From: Christensenella sp. UBA941
GTDB taxonomy: Bacteria; Bacillota; Clostridia; Christensenellales; UBA941
DNA: 6,365 nt
NCBI GenBank assembly: GCA_002293365.1
Contig: DBDD01000160.1
Coordinates: 1 to 6,365, forward strand
Direction: 5' to 3'
The position numbers were made by a program, and so were the translations under genes. This document shows positions 4,406-6,365 of this stretch, in pieces; positions within the stretch are counted from its first letter, which is position 1; the number at the start of each line of letters is the position of its first letter. Below the pieces are notes generated by a model. That model saw only the letters and a program-made list of their open reading frames with translations. It was not told where the DNA came from and made no database searches.

Positions 4406-6365
4406 TCAAGAAGCCCGACAAGTATTATGATGTTGATCCGTGGCTCGTTATAGAGAATGGCTTTGATCCTAAAAGGCAGCGCAACTCGGAATCCATATTC
4501 ACGCTTGCAAACGAGCATATGTGCGTCCGCGGCTATTTTGAGGAGGGCTACTCGGGCGACAGCCTTTTGGGCAGTTACTTTAACCAGCTCTACGACTACC
4601 GCGACTTAAAATATCCTATGACGATGAACGGATTTGTCGATAAAGGCGGCTGCGTTCCGAACGCTGTCGACTGGCTTTATACGCGCATCGAACTGGACGG
4701 CGAGCTTTTGGACCTCGCAAACTCAACGTTCTCGGATTTTCGGCGCGTTACGAATATGAAGGACGCAACGCTTACGCGCGGGTTCGTGTGGCACACGAAA
4801 AGCGGAAAGCAGTTGAAATTGATGTTCACGCGGTTTTTGAATATGCAAACGACGTCCAGCGGCTACCAGAAGATTCGGTTTGAGCCGCTGAACTTTTCCG
4901 GATCACTCAAGTTGGTTTCAGGCCTTGACTTCAACACGGAATACGAAATAGCGGGCGGGTTTGACTATAATCAAGAAAGCGGGGCAGACAGGGAAGGCGT
5001 CGAGGATTTAAACTATTGGATTCATGAAAAAAGCCTGCGCGATGGCGGGCTTTTCGCAATCCAAGCCAAGACCAAAAACACCAAAACGAGTTTATTCTCA
5101 TCGTTCCGTTTGGAACTTGGGCAGGAAACGGAGCTGGAGACGGTGGAAGGCGAAAAGTTTATCGGCTGCGCATTTACGCTCGGCCTGAAAGAAAACGAGC
5201 CCGTGGAAATGGAAAAAACGGTGCTCAACTACTGGGGTGCCGGAGAAAGCGGCGCCGATACATGGCAAAATGGCATGAGCGCAGCGCAAAACCCGCTGAC
5301 GTACGATAGCGCCTATGAGGAACACGCCGCCGCGTGGCAACGCTATTGGGACATGATGGACATTGAGATCGAAGGCGATCCTGAAATCCTGCAAGGGGTT
5401 CGGTTTTGCAACTTTATGTGCCTGATGAACTACCACGGCGAGAGCGAGAGCCGCAATTGCATGTGCAAGCTTGGCGGGGAGGTTTATCAGGGGTGGAACT
5501 TTTGGGATACCGAGATCTATTGCGAGCGGATGTATCTGTTTATGGATCCCGAGATCGCAAGAAAGCTGATTATGTACAGGTACCGCTTCCTGCCGGAGGC
5601 GCTGGAAGAAGGCGTCCGGCTAGGATGCGAGGGCGCGCGCTACCCGTTCGGCACTGTTACCGGCCGGGACGATACCGGCGCGTGGCAGCACTGTGATCTG
5701 GAAATCCACCAAAACGTAGCGATATTCTATTCTATTTGGCATTACGCCCATGTAACGGGCGACAAGACGCTGCTATACCGTGAGGGTATTGAAATTTTAC
5801 TTCAAATGTGCCGCTGCATGGCCAGCCTTGGCGGGTGGAGCCCAAAGCGCGGGGATTTTGGATTTTACGGCGTTATGGGGCCGGACGAGTTCCACATGAT
5901 GGTCAATAACAATTGCTATACCAACGTGATGGCGCAAAAGATGTTCCGCTATACCGTGGAAGTTTTGGATGAAATGCTGGAGTCCGCCCCGGAGCTCTTT
6001 AAAAAGGCTGTGCGTAAAACGGGAGTCACGCCTTTAGAAACGCAAGAATGGCTTAGAATGGCGGAGCATATGCGCGTCAACAAAGACGAGGCTACCGGCG
6101 TCTACGAACAGCACGACGGCTACTTCGATTTGCCGCATATCGATCTCTCAAAGCTGCCGATAGAGCAGATTCCGATCTATAAAAACTGGCCCTATGTGAA
6201 AATTTTCAGATTCAATATGCTCAAACAGCCGGATTTCTTAAACCTTTTGTATTTCTTTAGTTCGGATTACAGCACGGAGGAAAAAAAGGCCAACTACGAA
6301 TTCTATGAGGAGAGGACGGTGCACGAATCCTCCATGTCGCCGGCGCTGCATTCCATACTCGCCGC
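4396..6365 (+). CDS. GH65-family glycoside phosphorylase-like protein, C-terminus cut by window edge
   Basis: Probable cytoplasmic inverting phosphorylase that splits an alpha-glucoside with phosphate to give beta-glucose 1-phosphate (known for maltose, trehalose, kojibiose and nigerose phosphorylases). 656 codons are seen; relatives are about 750-800 residues, so the end of the barrel and the small C-terminal domain are missing. Parts in order: N-terminal beta-sandwich about 1-265 with SESIFTLANEHMCVRGYFEE (31-50); helical linker; alpha/alpha barrel from about 345 with GGEVYQGWNFWDTEIY (360-375), IHQNVAIFYSIWHYAHVTGD, GPDEFHMMVNN with the general acid Glu498, EQHDGYF (571-577), KQPD (610-613) and HESSMSP (643-649), the region that binds phosphate in phosphorylases. 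Unusual points are ANEHM where GNGY is common, Pro in KQPD where Ala is common, and extra cysteines in CNFMCLMN and RNCMCKLGG. No signal peptide. The specificity is unknown; it may be one of the newer GH65 activities. Confidence 0.9.
   Translation, partial: MQMIKKPDKYYDVDPWLVIENGFDPKRQRNSESIFTLANEHMCVRGYFEEGYSGDSLLGSYFNQLYDYRDLKYPMTMNGFVDKGGCVPNAVDWLYTRIELDGELLDLANSTFSDFRRVTNMKDATLTRGFVWHTKSGKQLKLMFTRFLNMQTTSSGYQKIRFEPLNFSGSLKLVSGLDFNTEYEIAGGFDYNQESGADREGVEDLNYWIHEKSLRDGGLFAIQAKTKNTKTSLFSSFRLELGQETELETVEGEKFIGCAFTLGLKENEPVEMEKTVLNYWGAGESGADTWQNGMSAAQNPLTYDSAYEEHAAAWQRYWDMMDIEIEGDPEILQGVRFCNFMCLMNYHGESESRNCMCKLGGEVYQGWNFWDTEIYCERMYLFMDPEIARKLIMYRYRFLPEALEEGVRLGCEGARYPFGTVTGRDDTGAWQHCDLEIHQNVAIFYSIWHYAHVTGDKTLLYREGIEILLQMCRCMASLGGWSPKRGDFGFYGVMGPDEFHMMVNNNCYTNVMAQKMFRYTVEVLDEMLESAPELFKKAVRKTGVTPLETQEWLRMAEHMRVNKDEATGVYEQHDGYFDLPHIDLSKLPIEQIPIYKNWPYVKIFRFNMLKQPDFLNLLYFFSSDYSTEEKKANYEFYEERTVHESSMSPALHSILA

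Overview
The window looks like chromosomal or mobile-element-associated DNA from a Clostridia-type member of the Bacillota, probably a gut or other anaerobic lineage of moderate G+C. This rests on the recombinase type (large serine recombinase with zinc ribbon and coiled coil), strong GGAGG-type ribosome binding sites, and the sugar-enzyme set (GH4, PfkB, GH65). The genus cannot be told from the sequence.

Layout. Bases 1-1528 (minus strand) hold a nearly complete large serine recombinase. It reads leftward and leaves the window before its stop codon. Its most likely start is a TTG served by a well placed GGAGGT. Bases 1631-1825 (minus strand) hold a 64-residue protein in the same direction, a probable accessory gene of the element. 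Bases 1826-2176 are a divergent intergenic region. It contains an imperfect 13-bp inverted repeat (1893-1928), a cluster of direct repeats (1971-2024) and an AT-rich stretch with a short perfect palindrome (2117-2126) ahead of the rightward operon. From 2177 to the right edge three genes run rightward in a tight operon: a GH4 NAD/Mn-dependent alpha-glycosidase of the alpha-galactosidase (MelA) type, a PfkB-superfamily sugar kinase of a non-canonical clade, and a GH65 glycoside phosphorylase-like protein cut by the window edge.

How the parts fit. The two left genes look like the recombination module of an integrative or transposable element, and an element end may lie in the intergenic region. 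The three right genes look like a small intracellular catabolic pathway for an alpha-linked galactose- and/or glucose-containing oligosaccharide or glycoside. GH4 would hydrolyse one alpha-linkage, GH65 would phosphorolyse another, and the kinase would phosphorylate a released sugar or acceptor. The true substrate is not known. No transporter, regulator, tRNA, rRNA, CRISPR array or clear rho-independent terminator is visible. Whether the sugar operon is element cargo or the host locus beside an insertion cannot be settled from this window.
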